Counted from the first letter of the stretch, positions 42,576-50,999 are shown. The stretch: 53,602 nt of DNA from Desulfobacteraceae bacterium (GCA_021737045.1 JAIPES010000010.1:1-53602); one strand, 5' to 3'. A program made the numbers and translations. Notes: generated from the letters alone by a model not told the origin.

Positions 42576-44177
42576 ATGACAGAAGCCATGACTGAAAACC
42601 GGCAGCATTGGTTAAACGAGGAAGCAAAGCTCGATGAACGCGTCAATGAGGCTTTGTGGCCCGGCGGGCAGGAGGCCGTGGACCGCCTGGCCAAACAGGG
42701 CAAAAAACCCGTGCGCGAGCTTATTGATCAGTTGATCGACCCGGGCACCCAATTTTTTGAACTTTCCCGGATTGCCGGATTCGGGATGAATTACCCGGGG
42801 GTCGAGGACGTGCCCTGCGCCGGGGTTGTCACGGGCCTTGGAAAAATCTACGGCAACTGGACCATGATTTTTGCCAATGACAGCCGGGTCAAGGCCGGGA
42901 CCTATTTTCCCATTACCCTGAAAAAGCACATGCGTGCCCAGGCCATTGCGGAAAAAAACGGGCTCAACTGCGTCTATATCGCTGATTCCGGCGGGGCGTT
43001 TCTGCCCATGCAAGCCGATGTATTCCCGGACGACCAGCATTTCGGCTCCATGTTTTACAACATGGCCCGGATGTCGGCCATGGGATTAAAGCAGGTGACC
43101 CTGAGCACCGGCGGCAATACCGCAGGCGGGGCCTATATCGTGTTTATGGCCTGCGAGGCCGTAATGATCGACAAAATGTCCTATTCCTTTCTGGGCGGCC
43201 CCCCCCTGGTAAAAATGGCCACCGGAGAGGAGATTTCCGCGGAAGATCTGGGCGGTGCGCGGGTGCACACCCATGTATCAGGAGGGGCCGATCATTTTTG
43301 CAAAAACCAGGACGAAGCCATCGAGAAAGTGCGGGAGGTTTTGTCCCTGGAGCCTTTGCAGACCTGCCATCTACAGCGTTTTGAGGAAAGCCCGCCTTTA
43401 TATCCCATGGAACGGATCTATGATATTCTGCCGGCCCTGGGCAGCCAGGCCATTGATACCCGGTCCGTGATCGAAACCATGGCCGACGACAGCCATTTTA
43501 TTGAATACAAGGCCCATTACGCCCCGGGCCGCGGCGATAATATTCTTGCCGGCAAGGTCCGGATCAAGGGCTATCCCATGGGCGTGATCGCCTCCAACCG
43601 CATCGGGATCATATTCGAGGAAGCCGCCCGCAAGGCCGCGGAATGGATCGTGCGCTGCTCCCATGAAAAGATCCCCATCTTGTTTGTCCAGGGCTCGCCC
43701 GGCTACATGGTGGGCTCTGATGCCGAGCACAACGGCATCGGAAAATACGGGGCCGACATGGTAAGGGCCGTGTCCTGCGCCCAGGTGCCCAGGATTCAGC
43801 TGGTTATCGGCCAGGACAACGGGGCGGCCAACTACGGCATGTGTGGAAGGGCGTACCGGCCCACGTTTTTGTTTAACACCATGCGGGGCCGGACTTCGGT
43901 GATGAGCGGCAGAAGTGCCGGCGGGGTGCTGCTTTCCATTGAGGACAGAAAGCGACAGGCCCAGGGCCGCCCAATGACCGACGAAGAGCGCGATGCATTT
44001 TACAAAAAAATGGTGGAAAAATACGACGGCGAGGCCCATCCGTTTTTCTGCGGAGCCCGGCTCTTAAATGACCGGACCCTGAAATTTACCGAAATCCGGG
44101 ACTGGCTGGCCATGGCCGCAGAAGTCAGCACCCTCCGGCCCATTGGCGAGCCCGGCTTCGGCAATTTCCGCTTTTAA
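42576..44177 (+). CDS. Acyl-CoA carboxylase carboxyltransferase subunit, MCC-beta-like
   Basis: The 533-residue protein has two crotonase-like halves typical of biotin-dependent carboxyltransferases. The length and segments such as GFGMNYPGVEDVPCAGVVTG, YIADSGGAFLPMQADVFPD, LSTGGNTAGGAYIVFMACEA and MCGRAYRPTFLFNTMRGRTS resemble methylcrotonyl-CoA carboxylase beta. The related glutaconyl-CoA decarboxylase alpha subunit is an alternative. No biotin carboxylase, biotin carrier or decarboxylase membrane subunit lies nearby, so the partner must be elsewhere or the direction of catalysis is open. Confidence 0.85.
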   Translation: MTEAMTENRQHWLNEEAKLDERVNEALWPGGQEAVDRLAKQGKKPVRELIDQLIDPGTQFFELSRIAGFGMNYPGVEDVPCAGVVTGLGKIYGNWTMIFANDSRVKAGTYFPITLKKHMRAQAIAEKNGLNCVYIADSGGAFLPMQADVFPDDQHFGSMFYNMARMSAMGLKQVTLSTGGNTAGGAYIVFMACEAVMIDKMSYSFLGGPPLVKMATGEEISAEDLGGARVHTHVSGGADHFCKNQDEAIEKVREVLSLEPLQTCHLQRFEESPPLYPMERIYDILPALGSQAIDTRSVIETMADDSHFIEYKAHYAPGRGDNILAGKVRIKGYPMGVIASNRIGIIFEEAARKAAEWIVRCSHEKIPILFVQGSPGYMVGSDAEHNGIGKYGADMVRAVSCAQVPRIQLVIGQDNGAANYGMCGRAYRPTFLFNTMRGRTSVMSGRSAGGVLLSIEDRKRQAQGRPMTDEERDAFYKKMVEKYDGEAHPFFCGARLLNDRTLKFTEIRDWLAMAAEVSTLRPIGEPGFGNFRF

Positions 44178-44182
44178 ACATT

Positions 44183-44199
44183 GATGGCGCCGTAAAAAG
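44183..44199 (+). repeat. Terminal motif GATGGCGCCGTAAAAAG
   Basis: A 17-base motif that recurs as GATGGCACCGTAAAAG at 15295 and 51742, GATGGTGCCGTAAAAAA at 51768 and GATGGCGCCGTAAAAAG at 53357. It looks like the terminal inverted repeat of a MITE-like element; here it borders the 137-base copy at 44204-44340. Confidence 0.85.
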
Positions 44200-44203
44200 C
44201 TTT

Positions 44204-44340
44204 TTACCGCGTCCGCTGTTGTTGCAGGAAGGAAGCCCTGCGGCCGGGGTCAGTTTTTTCGCTCCTGACCGTTTACGGAGGTTTCCGTAAACGCTCAATG
44301 TCGCTTCAAAAACCGACCCCGCCCTTAGACTTCCTTAGAA
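44204..44340 (+). repeat. 137-bp dispersed repeat (half B), copy 1 of an inverted pair
   Basis: This matches the reverse complement of 53466-53602 with four substitutions over 137 bases. It contains the palindrome CGTTTACGGA-GGTT-TCCGTAAACG at 44270-44293. It lies in the 338-base gap between the carboxyltransferase and the HMG-CoA lyase-like gene and may also act as a transcription barrier there. No coding capacity. Confidence 0.92.
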
Positions 44341-44366
44341 GGCCTAAAACTGGCATGAGCGCCATT

Positions 44367-44435
44367 CAATAAAAAAATAACTTCCTGATTTTACTTAACA
44401 CTTAATCACTTAAAATTTAACACTACCTGTAAAAA
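44367..44435 (-). repeat. AT-rich dispersed repeat, copy 2 of an inverted pair
   Basis: The reverse complement matches 39180-39249. It is followed by AAAAAAGACTTTTTACAGGCG, which resembles a degenerate right end (CTTTTTACGGCGCC) of the MITE-like family. Located just upstream of the heptameric array that precedes the HMG-CoA lyase-like gene. Confidence 0.88.
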
Positions 44436-44458
44436 AGACTTTTTACAGGCGTATCAAC

Positions 44459-44500
44459 CCTGAACATTAAACCTTGAACCTTGAACATTGAACTTTGAAC
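44459..44500 (+). repeat. Heptameric tandem repeat, six units, before the HMG-CoA lyase-like gene
   Basis: The units are CCTGAAC, ATTAAAC, CTTGAAC, CTTGAAC, ATTGAAC, TTTGAAC, with an exact 7-base period. The consensus NTTGAAC is that of the array before secA. The array ends four bases before the ribosome-binding site AGGGGGG of the gene at 44516. Confidence 0.92.
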
Positions 44501-44515
44501 CAACAGGGGGGATTT

Positions 44516-45685
44516 ATGACCGAATATGATCTCTGGGAAATTTTTCCGCGCATGCCCGGAAAAGTCACCATCGGCGACATTACTGTCCGCGACGGGTTCC
44601 AGCATCTGGAAAAGTTTATCTCCACCCGGGCCAAGATCTTTTACGCAGAAGAAATGATTTTTGCCGGCTGCCGCAACATCGAGGTCACCAACCTGGGAAA
44701 CCCCTACCTGCTGCCCCAGTTCTCGGATGCAGAGGAAGTGCTGGGCTATCTTCGGGGAGAGCGGTTTAAAAAGCGCTGCGCCAAAAAGGGAATCAACCCG
44801 GATGATGTCTGCATCACGGCCGTGACCATCCGGGAGCCGTCTGTGGACCGGGCCATTGATCTAAAGCAGAAGGGTATCGGCCCGGACCGGGTGCTGATGA
44901 TGGTTTCCACAGAAGAGGAGCATCATTTTGCCAATTCCGGGGTCACCCTTCCCATGTACTGGAAGGAGGCCGAGCGGTGCATCAAAAAATGCACGGATGC
45001 GGGAATCAAGATGTGCGGCACCGTGAGCACCATTTGGGGCAGCCCCATTGCCGGGGCCACGGAATTAAAGGATGCAGTGGAGTTTACCAAGCGGTGGCTG
45101 GAAATCGGGGCCGCGGATATCGAGCATGCAGATCATGACGGAAGCGCTTCAGCCCCTGATGTATACCGCTATTTTTCCATGATCCTCGATGAAATACCCA
45201 ACACGGATCTCCACTTGGCCCATTTCCATGAAACCAAGCGTGTTGCCGCAGCCTCCATTCTGGCGGCACTGCAGGCGGGCATCACCCAGTTTGAGGCCAC
45301 CCTCGGCGGAATGGGCGGCCAGCCGGCCAATTTTCTGGATGACTGCCCGGTGCCGGGAACCGGGGAATATTATTACGAGGACCCGCGCTATGTGGGATTA
45401 AACTGCCTGGAGGACTTGCTGGTGCAGATCGATGAGATGGGCATTGCCCACGGATACGACGTGGACCGGGTGCTCTGGCTGGGCCGTCAGATGGAGCGCA
45501 CCGCCGGTCACAGGCTGCGCAGCGAGGCGGTGATCAACGGCCGGACATTAAAGGAGGGGCACATGAAATTTGCCCGGCCGGGCTTAAACCAGCTCAAGCA
45601 AAAGCAGGGGGAAAGCCCGGGCCAGCTGGTGCCGGCAGATTGGGGAGACCAGGCCCTGCTGCCAAAACAACACAGGCCCGGGTAA
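44516..45685 (+). CDS. HMG-CoA lyase-like (pyruvate carboxyltransferase superfamily) protein
   Basis: The 389-residue TIM-barrel protein resembles 3-hydroxy-3-methylglutaryl-CoA lyase, which yields acetyl-CoA and acetoacetate. It has the metal/catalytic start ITVRDGFQ (Arg 25, Asp 26), NIEVTNLGNPYLLPQFSD, and the metal ligands HFH (236-238). Where HMG-CoA lyase has the catalytic cysteine loop GLGGCP, this protein has GMGGQP (264-270), Gln 269 for Cys. It is also about 80 residues longer than the usual lyase. A changed reaction is possible. AGGGGGG precedes the ATG; the downstream gene activates acetoacetate, supporting a role in ketone-body type steps. Confidence 0.75.
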   Translation: MTEYDLWEIFPRMPGKVTIGDITVRDGFQHLEKFISTRAKIFYAEEMIFAGCRNIEVTNLGNPYLLPQFSDAEEVLGYLRGERFKKRCAKKGINPDDVCITAVTIREPSVDRAIDLKQKGIGPDRVLMMVSTEEEHHFANSGVTLPMYWKEAERCIKKCTDAGIKMCGTVSTIWGSPIAGATELKDAVEFTKRWLEIGAADIEHADHDGSASAPDVYRYFSMILDEIPNTDLHLAHFHETKRVAAASILAALQAGITQFEATLGGMGGQPANFLDDCPVPGTGEYYYEDPRYVGLNCLEDLLVQIDEMGIAHGYDVDRVLWLGRQMERTAGHRLRSEAVINGRTLKEGHMKFARPGLNQLKQKQGESPGQLVPADWGDQALLPKQHRPG

Positions 45686-45759
45686 AGTCGGCTTTATCCT
45701 GAAAACGGTAGAGGCCGGAAACCAAAAAGCACTGCGATCAAAAAAAAGGGGGGCCGAAG

Positions 45760-47715
45760 ATGTCCAAACTGCTTTGGCAGCCATCTGAACAACGAATCCG
45801 GCAGACGCGCATGTACCGGTTCATGGCTTATGTCAATGAGCGGTACGACAAGGATTTTTCTTGTTATGACCATTTGTACCAGTGGTCTGTCACAGAGATT
45901 GCCGATTTCTGGGCAGCGGTCTGGGATTTCATGGAAATCCGGGCATCTGTGCCCTATGATCAGGTTATCGACGATGTGACCAAAATGCCCGGGGCCAAAT
46001 GGTTTGGCGGGGCACGGCTCAATTTTGCGCAAAATCTGCTGCGATATCGCGATGACAAAACCGCCCTGGTTTTCCAGGGTGAAGACCGGGCCCCGGTGTA
46101 CTGGAGCTATGCCCGGGTCTATGAAGAAGCCGCGCGCCTGGCCGCATCCATGAAGGAACTGGGCGTGGGTCCGGGCCACCGGGTGGCCGGGTATATGCCC
46201 AACATGGCCGAAACCGTCATTGCCATGCTGGCGGCCGTGAGCCTGGGGGCAACCTGGTCTTCGTGCTCTCCGGATTTCGGCATCAAGGGCGTGCTCGACC
46301 GGTTCGGCCAGATTGAGCCCACTGTGCTGTTTGCAGCTGACGGCTATTTTTTCAAGGGCAAGCGCATTGACACCATCTCCCGCCTGGAAGAAATCGCCGG
46401 GCAAATCCCGTCGGTCAAACGATTTGTGGTTGTGCCCTATACCATGGAAAATCCCGACATTTCGGGTGTTGAAAACGCCGTGATGTATCCGGATTTCCGG
46501 GCCGGCGGACCGGCACCGGAAATGGAATTTGCTCAATTGCCGGCCGATCACCCCCTTTATATCATGTATTCTTCCGGCACCACCGGTCTTCCCAAGTGCA
46601 TGGTCCAGGGGGCCGCGGGAATCCTGGTCAACCAGTTGAAGGAAATGGTGCTGCACACGGATGTGGGGCGCCAAGACACGGTTTTTTATTTCACCACCTG
46701 CGGGTGGATGATGTGGAACTGGCTTGTCAGCGCCCTGGCCACGGGTGCCACCATTGTGCTCTATGACGGCAATCCGTTTTACCCGGGTCCGGAAGCCTTA
46801 TGGAAAATGGCAGAAGATCAGAAAATCAGCGTTTTCGGCACCAGCGCCGGATATCTGGGAGCACTGGAAAATTCCGGATTGCGGCCGGGTGACCGGTTTG
46901 ATCTGAGCGGTCTGCGGGCAGTTTTGTCCACCGGCTCTCCCTTGTCCGAGGAGGGCTTTGAGTTTGTTTATGATGCAATCAAAAGCGATCTGCAGCTGGC
47001 CTCCATTTCCGGGGGAACGGACTTAAACGGCTGCTTTGCCCTGGGCAATCCCATGGGCCCGGTTTACGCAGGTGAATTGCAGTGCCGGGGTCTTGGCATG
47101 AAAGTGGAAGCCTATGATGACCAGGGGCGGCCGGTTACGGGGCGGCAGGCGGAACTGGTATGCAGCGCGCCTTTTCCGTCCATGCCTCTGTATTTCTGGA
47201 ATGATCCGGACAACAAGAAATATTTGTCCGCCTATTTTGATGTCTATCCCGGGGTGTGGCGGCACGGGGACTATATCGAGATCAACGAGCGCGGCGGGGT
47301 CAGGATTTACGGCCGGTCGGATGCCACATTAAATCCCGGCGGCGTGCGCATTGGCACGGCTGAGATTTACCGCAGGGTCAATGATTTCGCCGAGGTCGAA
47401 GACAGTCTGGTGGTGGGCCAGAACTGGAAGGGGGACGTGCGCGTGGTGCTGTTTGTCAAACCGGTCCAGGGCTGTGCAGTGGATGCGGATCTGAAAGACC
47501 GGATCAAAAAAAATCTGCGTCAAAATGCTTCACCCCGCCACGTGCCGGCCAAAATTCTGGAAGTACCCGATATTCCCTATACACTCAACATGAAAAAAGT
47601 GGAGCTGGCGGTTAAAAACATCATTGAAAACAAATCCGTGAGCAACCGGGACGCACTTTTAAACCCGGATGTACTCGATTTTTATGCCAACATCAAGCAA
47701 GTGCATGAGGAGTAG
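45760..47715 (+). CDS. Acetoacetyl-CoA synthetase
   Basis: The 651-residue acyl-adenylate enzyme activates acetoacetate to acetoacetyl-CoA with ATP. The P-loop YSSGTTGLPK, the LNFAQNLL start of the N-domain, GCFALGNPMGPVYAGELQC, ATLNPGGVRIGTAEIYR and the C-terminal TLNMKKVELAVK (reactive Lys) match this family, and the length is exact. GGGGGG lies before the ATG. It follows the HMG-CoA lyase-like gene by 74 bases and would recover the acetoacetate made there. Confidence 0.93.
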   Translation: MSKLLWQPSEQRIRQTRMYRFMAYVNERYDKDFSCYDHLYQWSVTEIADFWAAVWDFMEIRASVPYDQVIDDVTKMPGAKWFGGARLNFAQNLLRYRDDKTALVFQGEDRAPVYWSYARVYEEAARLAASMKELGVGPGHRVAGYMPNMAETVIAMLAAVSLGATWSSCSPDFGIKGVLDRFGQIEPTVLFAADGYFFKGKRIDTISRLEEIAGQIPSVKRFVVVPYTMENPDISGVENAVMYPDFRAGGPAPEMEFAQLPADHPLYIMYSSGTTGLPKCMVQGAAGILVNQLKEMVLHTDVGRQDTVFYFTTCGWMMWNWLVSALATGATIVLYDGNPFYPGPEALWKMAEDQKISVFGTSAGYLGALENSGLRPGDRFDLSGLRAVLSTGSPLSEEGFEFVYDAIKSDLQLASISGGTDLNGCFALGNPMGPVYAGELQCRGLGMKVEAYDDQGRPVTGRQAELVCSAPFPSMPLYFWNDPDNKKYLSAYFDVYPGVWRHGDYIEINERGGVRIYGRSDATLNPGGVRIGTAEIYRRVNDFAEVEDSLVVGQNWKGDVRVVLFVKPVQGCAVDADLKDRIKKNLRQNASPRHVPAKILEVPDIPYTLNMKKVELAVKNIIENKSVSNRDALLNPDVLDFYANIKQVHEE

Positions 47716-47724
47716 AAAACCACC

Positions 47725-48489
47725 ATGACACAAAAAAATCAAACAGCGGCGTTTTCCTCTATTGAAGAAATGTCTGAATCCGACCTGGGCCGGTATATGG
47801 TCACCATGATGCACCGGATGGTCATGCACCACGTGCTCTGGTTCTCCGAGGTCAAACACCAGATGGGTTTTGAACAGGCCATGGAAATGCTGGATCAGGC
47901 CTTTGAAACAAGTTTTCAGATTCAGCTCAAACGTCTTTCCAAGATTCTGAATTTTGATATCAGAGACGGCCTGCCTGCGCCCCTGCTCGATCTTTCAGCG
48001 GAGAAAAAGGGCGAACTCATTGGCGCGCTGTGCGCCAACTGGCTGGTCAATGACGGGGTCTGGTTTCAGACCGTGGAGCAGACGCACGGCATGAACGAGG
48101 CCAAGCGGTGCAATGATTCCTGCTGGAGCCAGTTTTCTCCGGTGGAAGCCGGTCTGATCCGCAGGTTTCTGGGGCTTTCAAAAAAACCCGGCCTGGAGGG
48201 ACTCAAAAAGGCCCTTGGATTTCGCATGTATGCCAATATCAACACCCAGTCCATTATTGACGAAGGACCCAACAGTTTTGTGTTCCAGATGAATGAATGC
48301 CGGGTCCAGGTGGCCAGAAAACGCAAGAACCTGGCCGATTATCCCTGCAAATCCGCCGGGTTGGTGGAATACAGCTATTTTGCTGCAGCCGTTGATCCGC
48401 GCATCCGCACCGAGTGCATCGGATGCCCGCCTGACGAGCACCCCGAAGAATGGTATTGCGCCTGGCGCTTTTCCATGGGAGAAGAATAA
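47725..48489 (+). CDS. DUF6125 family protein
   Basis: The 254-residue soluble protein matches a family of unknown function found mostly in anaerobes. It is cysteine-containing; the C-terminal part has EYSYFAAAVDPRIRTECIGC then PPDEHPEEWYCAWRF, with conserved Cys in CIGCPPDEHP and EWYCAWRF and a further NECRVQVARKRK segment. The Cys and His spacing could bind a metal. It follows the acetoacetyl-CoA synthetase by nine bases and is likely co-expressed with it. Confidence 0.75.
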   Translation: MTQKNQTAAFSSIEEMSESDLGRYMVTMMHRMVMHHVLWFSEVKHQMGFEQAMEMLDQAFETSFQIQLKRLSKILNFDIRDGLPAPLLDLSAEKKGELIGALCANWLVNDGVWFQTVEQTHGMNEAKRCNDSCWSQFSPVEAGLIRRFLGLSKKPGLEGLKKALGFRMYANINTQSIIDEGPNSFVFQMNECRVQVARKRKNLADYPCKSAGLVEYSYFAAAVDPRIRTECIGCPPDEHPEEWYCAWRFSMGEE

Positions 48490-48495
48490 TGATCG

Positions 48496-48834
48496 ATGCC
48501 CCTGCGGGCAAACAAGACATTTGAACGCAAGTGGAAAATGCTGCCCATGGAAAAGAAAAAAGAAATGGTGTTTATCACCGTTATTGGCGAGGACAAAAAA
48601 GGAATCGTGGCCACGGTGGCCACCTATCTTTATCATCAAAACATCAATATCATCGATATCAACCAGCGGATCATGCCCGACGGCTGCTTTGTCATGTCCA
48701 TGTTTGTTGATGTCTGCGATGCAGCTGTCAACATGGAGGAACTGAGCCTGGGCCTTGAAAAAATCGGCCGGGAGCTGGCCATGTCCGTACAGGTTCAGCA
48801 TGAAAACATTTTCCGGATGATGCACAGGATCTGA
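48496..48834 (+). CDS. ACT-domain protein (UPF0237 type)
   Basis: The ACT domain (from MEKKKEMVFITVIGEDKKGI on, about 95 residues) typically binds an amino acid. The frame is open from ATG 48496; the domain itself could start at 48547. Neither start has a strong ribosome-binding site, though GGGAGAAG precedes 48496. The next gene encodes UPF0210, and the pair UPF0237-UPF0210 is a well-known conserved couple in bacteria and archaea. Confidence 0.85.
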   Translation: MPLRANKTFERKWKMLPMEKKKEMVFITVIGEDKKGIVATVATYLYHQNINIIDINQRIMPDGCFVMSMFVDVCDAAVNMEELSLGLEKIGRELAMSVQVQHENIFRMMHRI

Positions 48835-48839
48835 AAAAA

Positions 48840-50198
48840 ATGCCATTTGAAGTCGAAGAGATTTACGAAACCGCCAGCATGATCCTGCGTCAGCATTTAG
48901 ACATCCGGACCACCACCCTGGGCCTGAATCTCAAGGACTGCATTGATTCCGACTTCGGGGTTTTCCGCAAAAACGTCTATGACAAGGTCTGCTCCCATGC
49001 CGAACGGCTGATTGCTGAATCTGCAAGGCTTGAGAGAAAGTACGGCATTCCGGTTGTCAATAAGCGCATTGCCGTCACCCCGGTGAGCCTGATCATGGAA
49101 ACCCACTGCGAGCCGGAAAAGTTTCTGGAAATGGCTCAGACCCTGGATGCGGCCGCCCGGGACGCCGGGGTGGATTTTATCGGCGGATTCGGCGCCCTGG
49201 TGCAGAAGGGACTGACCCGTGCTGACAGCATGCTCATTGACGTGCTGCCGGATGTCTTGTCTCAGACCGAAAGGGTCTGCTCCTTTTTAAACGTTGGCTC
49301 TTTTGTCTCCGGCATGAACCTGGATGCGGTTAACCGGATCGGCCCGATGCTCAGGCAGACCGCATCCAAAAGCGAAAACGCTGTTGGATGTGCCAAGTTC
49401 GTGGTATTTGTCAATGCCCCGGAGGACAACCCGTTTATGGCCGGGGCCTTTCACGGGGTGGGCGAGGCGGATGCGGCATTAAATATCGGCATCAGCGGCC
49501 CCGGGGTGGTTCGCAGCGTAGTTGAGCAAAACCGGGACTGTGACCTGACCCGGCTCTCAGAGGTGATCAAGCGCACGGTGTTTAAAATCACCCGGGCAGG
49601 GGAGTTAATCGGCCGGGAACTGGCCCGGTCACTGGATATCGGATTCGGGATCGTGGATATTTCCCTGGCTTCCACCACGGCCCGGGGCGATTCCGTGGCC
49701 GGGGTGATCGAGGCATTCGGCATTGAAAAAATCGGGGCCCACGGCTCTACCCTGGCCCTGGCGCTTTTGATGAATGCGGTGAAAAAGGGCGGGGCAATGG
49801 CCAGCGGGAATGTGGGGGGGTTAAGCGGCACATTTATTCCCATCAGTGAGGACTCGGGCATGATTGATGCGGTCTGTGCCGGCGCCCTTGGTTTGGATAA
49901 GCTCGAAGCCCTGACCGCGGTCTGCTCCGTGGGCCTGGATATGTTTGCCGTACCCGGAGATACGCCCGAAGAAACCCTTTGCGCCATTATTGCCGATGAA
50001 CTGGCCATCGGGGTGATCAACAACAAGACAACAGCCGTGCGGGTCATTCCGGTGCCGGGCAAAAAGGCCGGGGATCTGGTCCAATTCGGCGGCCTTCTGG
50101 GCACCGCACCGGTGATGCATGTCAACGGGTTTTCCTCAAGGGATTTTTTAAAGCGGGGCGGTCGGCTGCCCGCGTCTGTAACCAGCATGCGCAATTAA
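48840..50198 (+). CDS. UPF0210 / PFL-family protein
   Basis: The 452-residue protein matches the UPF0210 (DUF711) group, whose fold is related to pyruvate formate-lyase although no glycyl radical motif is present; biochemical function is unknown. Typical segments are DIRTTTLGLNLKDCID, VNKRIAVTPVSL, DFIGGFGALVQKGLT and NVGGLSGTFIPISEDSGMI. It starts five bases after the ACT gene, its usual partner, which suggests amino-acid-dependent control of the pair. Confidence 0.9.
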   Translation: MPFEVEEIYETASMILRQHLDIRTTTLGLNLKDCIDSDFGVFRKNVYDKVCSHAERLIAESARLERKYGIPVVNKRIAVTPVSLIMETHCEPEKFLEMAQTLDAAARDAGVDFIGGFGALVQKGLTRADSMLIDVLPDVLSQTERVCSFLNVGSFVSGMNLDAVNRIGPMLRQTASKSENAVGCAKFVVFVNAPEDNPFMAGAFHGVGEADAALNIGISGPGVVRSVVEQNRDCDLTRLSEVIKRTVFKITRAGELIGRELARSLDIGFGIVDISLASTTARGDSVAGVIEAFGIEKIGAHGSTLALALLMNAVKKGGAMASGNVGGLSGTFIPISEDSGMIDAVCAGALGLDKLEALTAVCSVGLDMFAVPGDTPEETLCAIIADELAIGVINNKTTAVRVIPVPGKKAGDLVQFGGLLGTAPVMHVNGFSSRDFLKRGGRLPASVTSMRN

Positions 50199-50225
50199 GC
50201 CTGGCATGGCAATGGAGAAAAGCAG

Positions 50226-50999
50226 TTGAGCAACCATCTGGCATCTTATCTGGATTTTGCCGTGGAAACCGCCTATCTGGCCGGCCGGCTGACCCTTGGA
50301 TATTTTCAGGCGGGCATCCGACCCGACTTCAAGGCGGATCAGACGCCTGTGACCGTGGCCGATCAAAAGGCAGAGGAACTCATCCGTGGCCGCATTGAAA
50401 AAAAATTTCCGGACCATGCCATTGTGGGCGAGGAATTCGGGGAATCAGCCCATAAGGGGGCAAGCCATCGCTGGTATATTGATCCCATTGACGGTACAAA
50501 GGCCTTTACCCGGGGCGTTCCCCTTTACGGAGTTCTGCTGGGCCTGGAAATAGAGGGTCGGGTGGAAGCCGGCGTGGCCTATTTCCCGGCGCTGGACGAG
50601 ATGGTGGCCGCTGCCACCGGCCTTGGCTGCCGTTTCAACGGCCGGCCGGCCAGGGTGTCTTCAGTTGAGAAAATGACCGATGCGGTGGCCGCATTCACGG
50701 ATCCGGGCAGCTTTGCCCAATACGGGCGCGCCGAAGCCTGGCAGAGAATTCAGCAGGCGGCATACGTGTGTGCGGGCTGGGGCGATGCCTATGGACACTG
50801 CCTGGTGGCCACGGGCCGGGCCGAAGTCATGCTCGATGCTGTGGTCAATGTCTGGGACTGTGCCCCGTTTCCGCCGATTTTAAAGGAAGCCGGCGGTTAT
50901 TTCGGCGATTGGTCCGGCAATGAAACCATTTGCGCAAACGAGGCCATATCCGCAAATGCCGCTGTTTTGCCCCGGGTCCTGGAGCTTATTCGCGGGTAG
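50226..50999 (+). CDS. hisN: Inositol-monophosphatase family, probable histidinol-phosphatase
   Basis: The 257-residue metal-dependent phosphatase has VTVADQKAEELIRGRI, the metal site GEEFGE (about residue 67), the DPIDGTKAFTRGVP loop, and WDCAPFPPILKEAGG. The WYIDPIDGTKAFTRG signature and ending resemble HisN (histidinol-phosphatase) more than SuhB or CysQ. It starts at a TTG with GGAG ten bases upstream; no ATG or GTG fits the frame. Its 3' end overlaps the convergent TetR gene by 14 bases. Confidence 0.82.
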   Translation: MSNHLASYLDFAVETAYLAGRLTLGYFQAGIRPDFKADQTPVTVADQKAEELIRGRIEKKFPDHAIVGEEFGESAHKGASHRWYIDPIDGTKAFTRGVPLYGVLLGLEIEGRVEAGVAYFPALDEMVAAATGLGCRFNGRPARVSSVEKMTDAVAAFTDPGSFAQYGRAEAWQRIQQAAYVCAGWGDAYGHCLVATGRAEVMLDAVVNVWDCAPFPPILKEAGGYFGDWSGNETICANEAISANAAVLPRVLELIRG

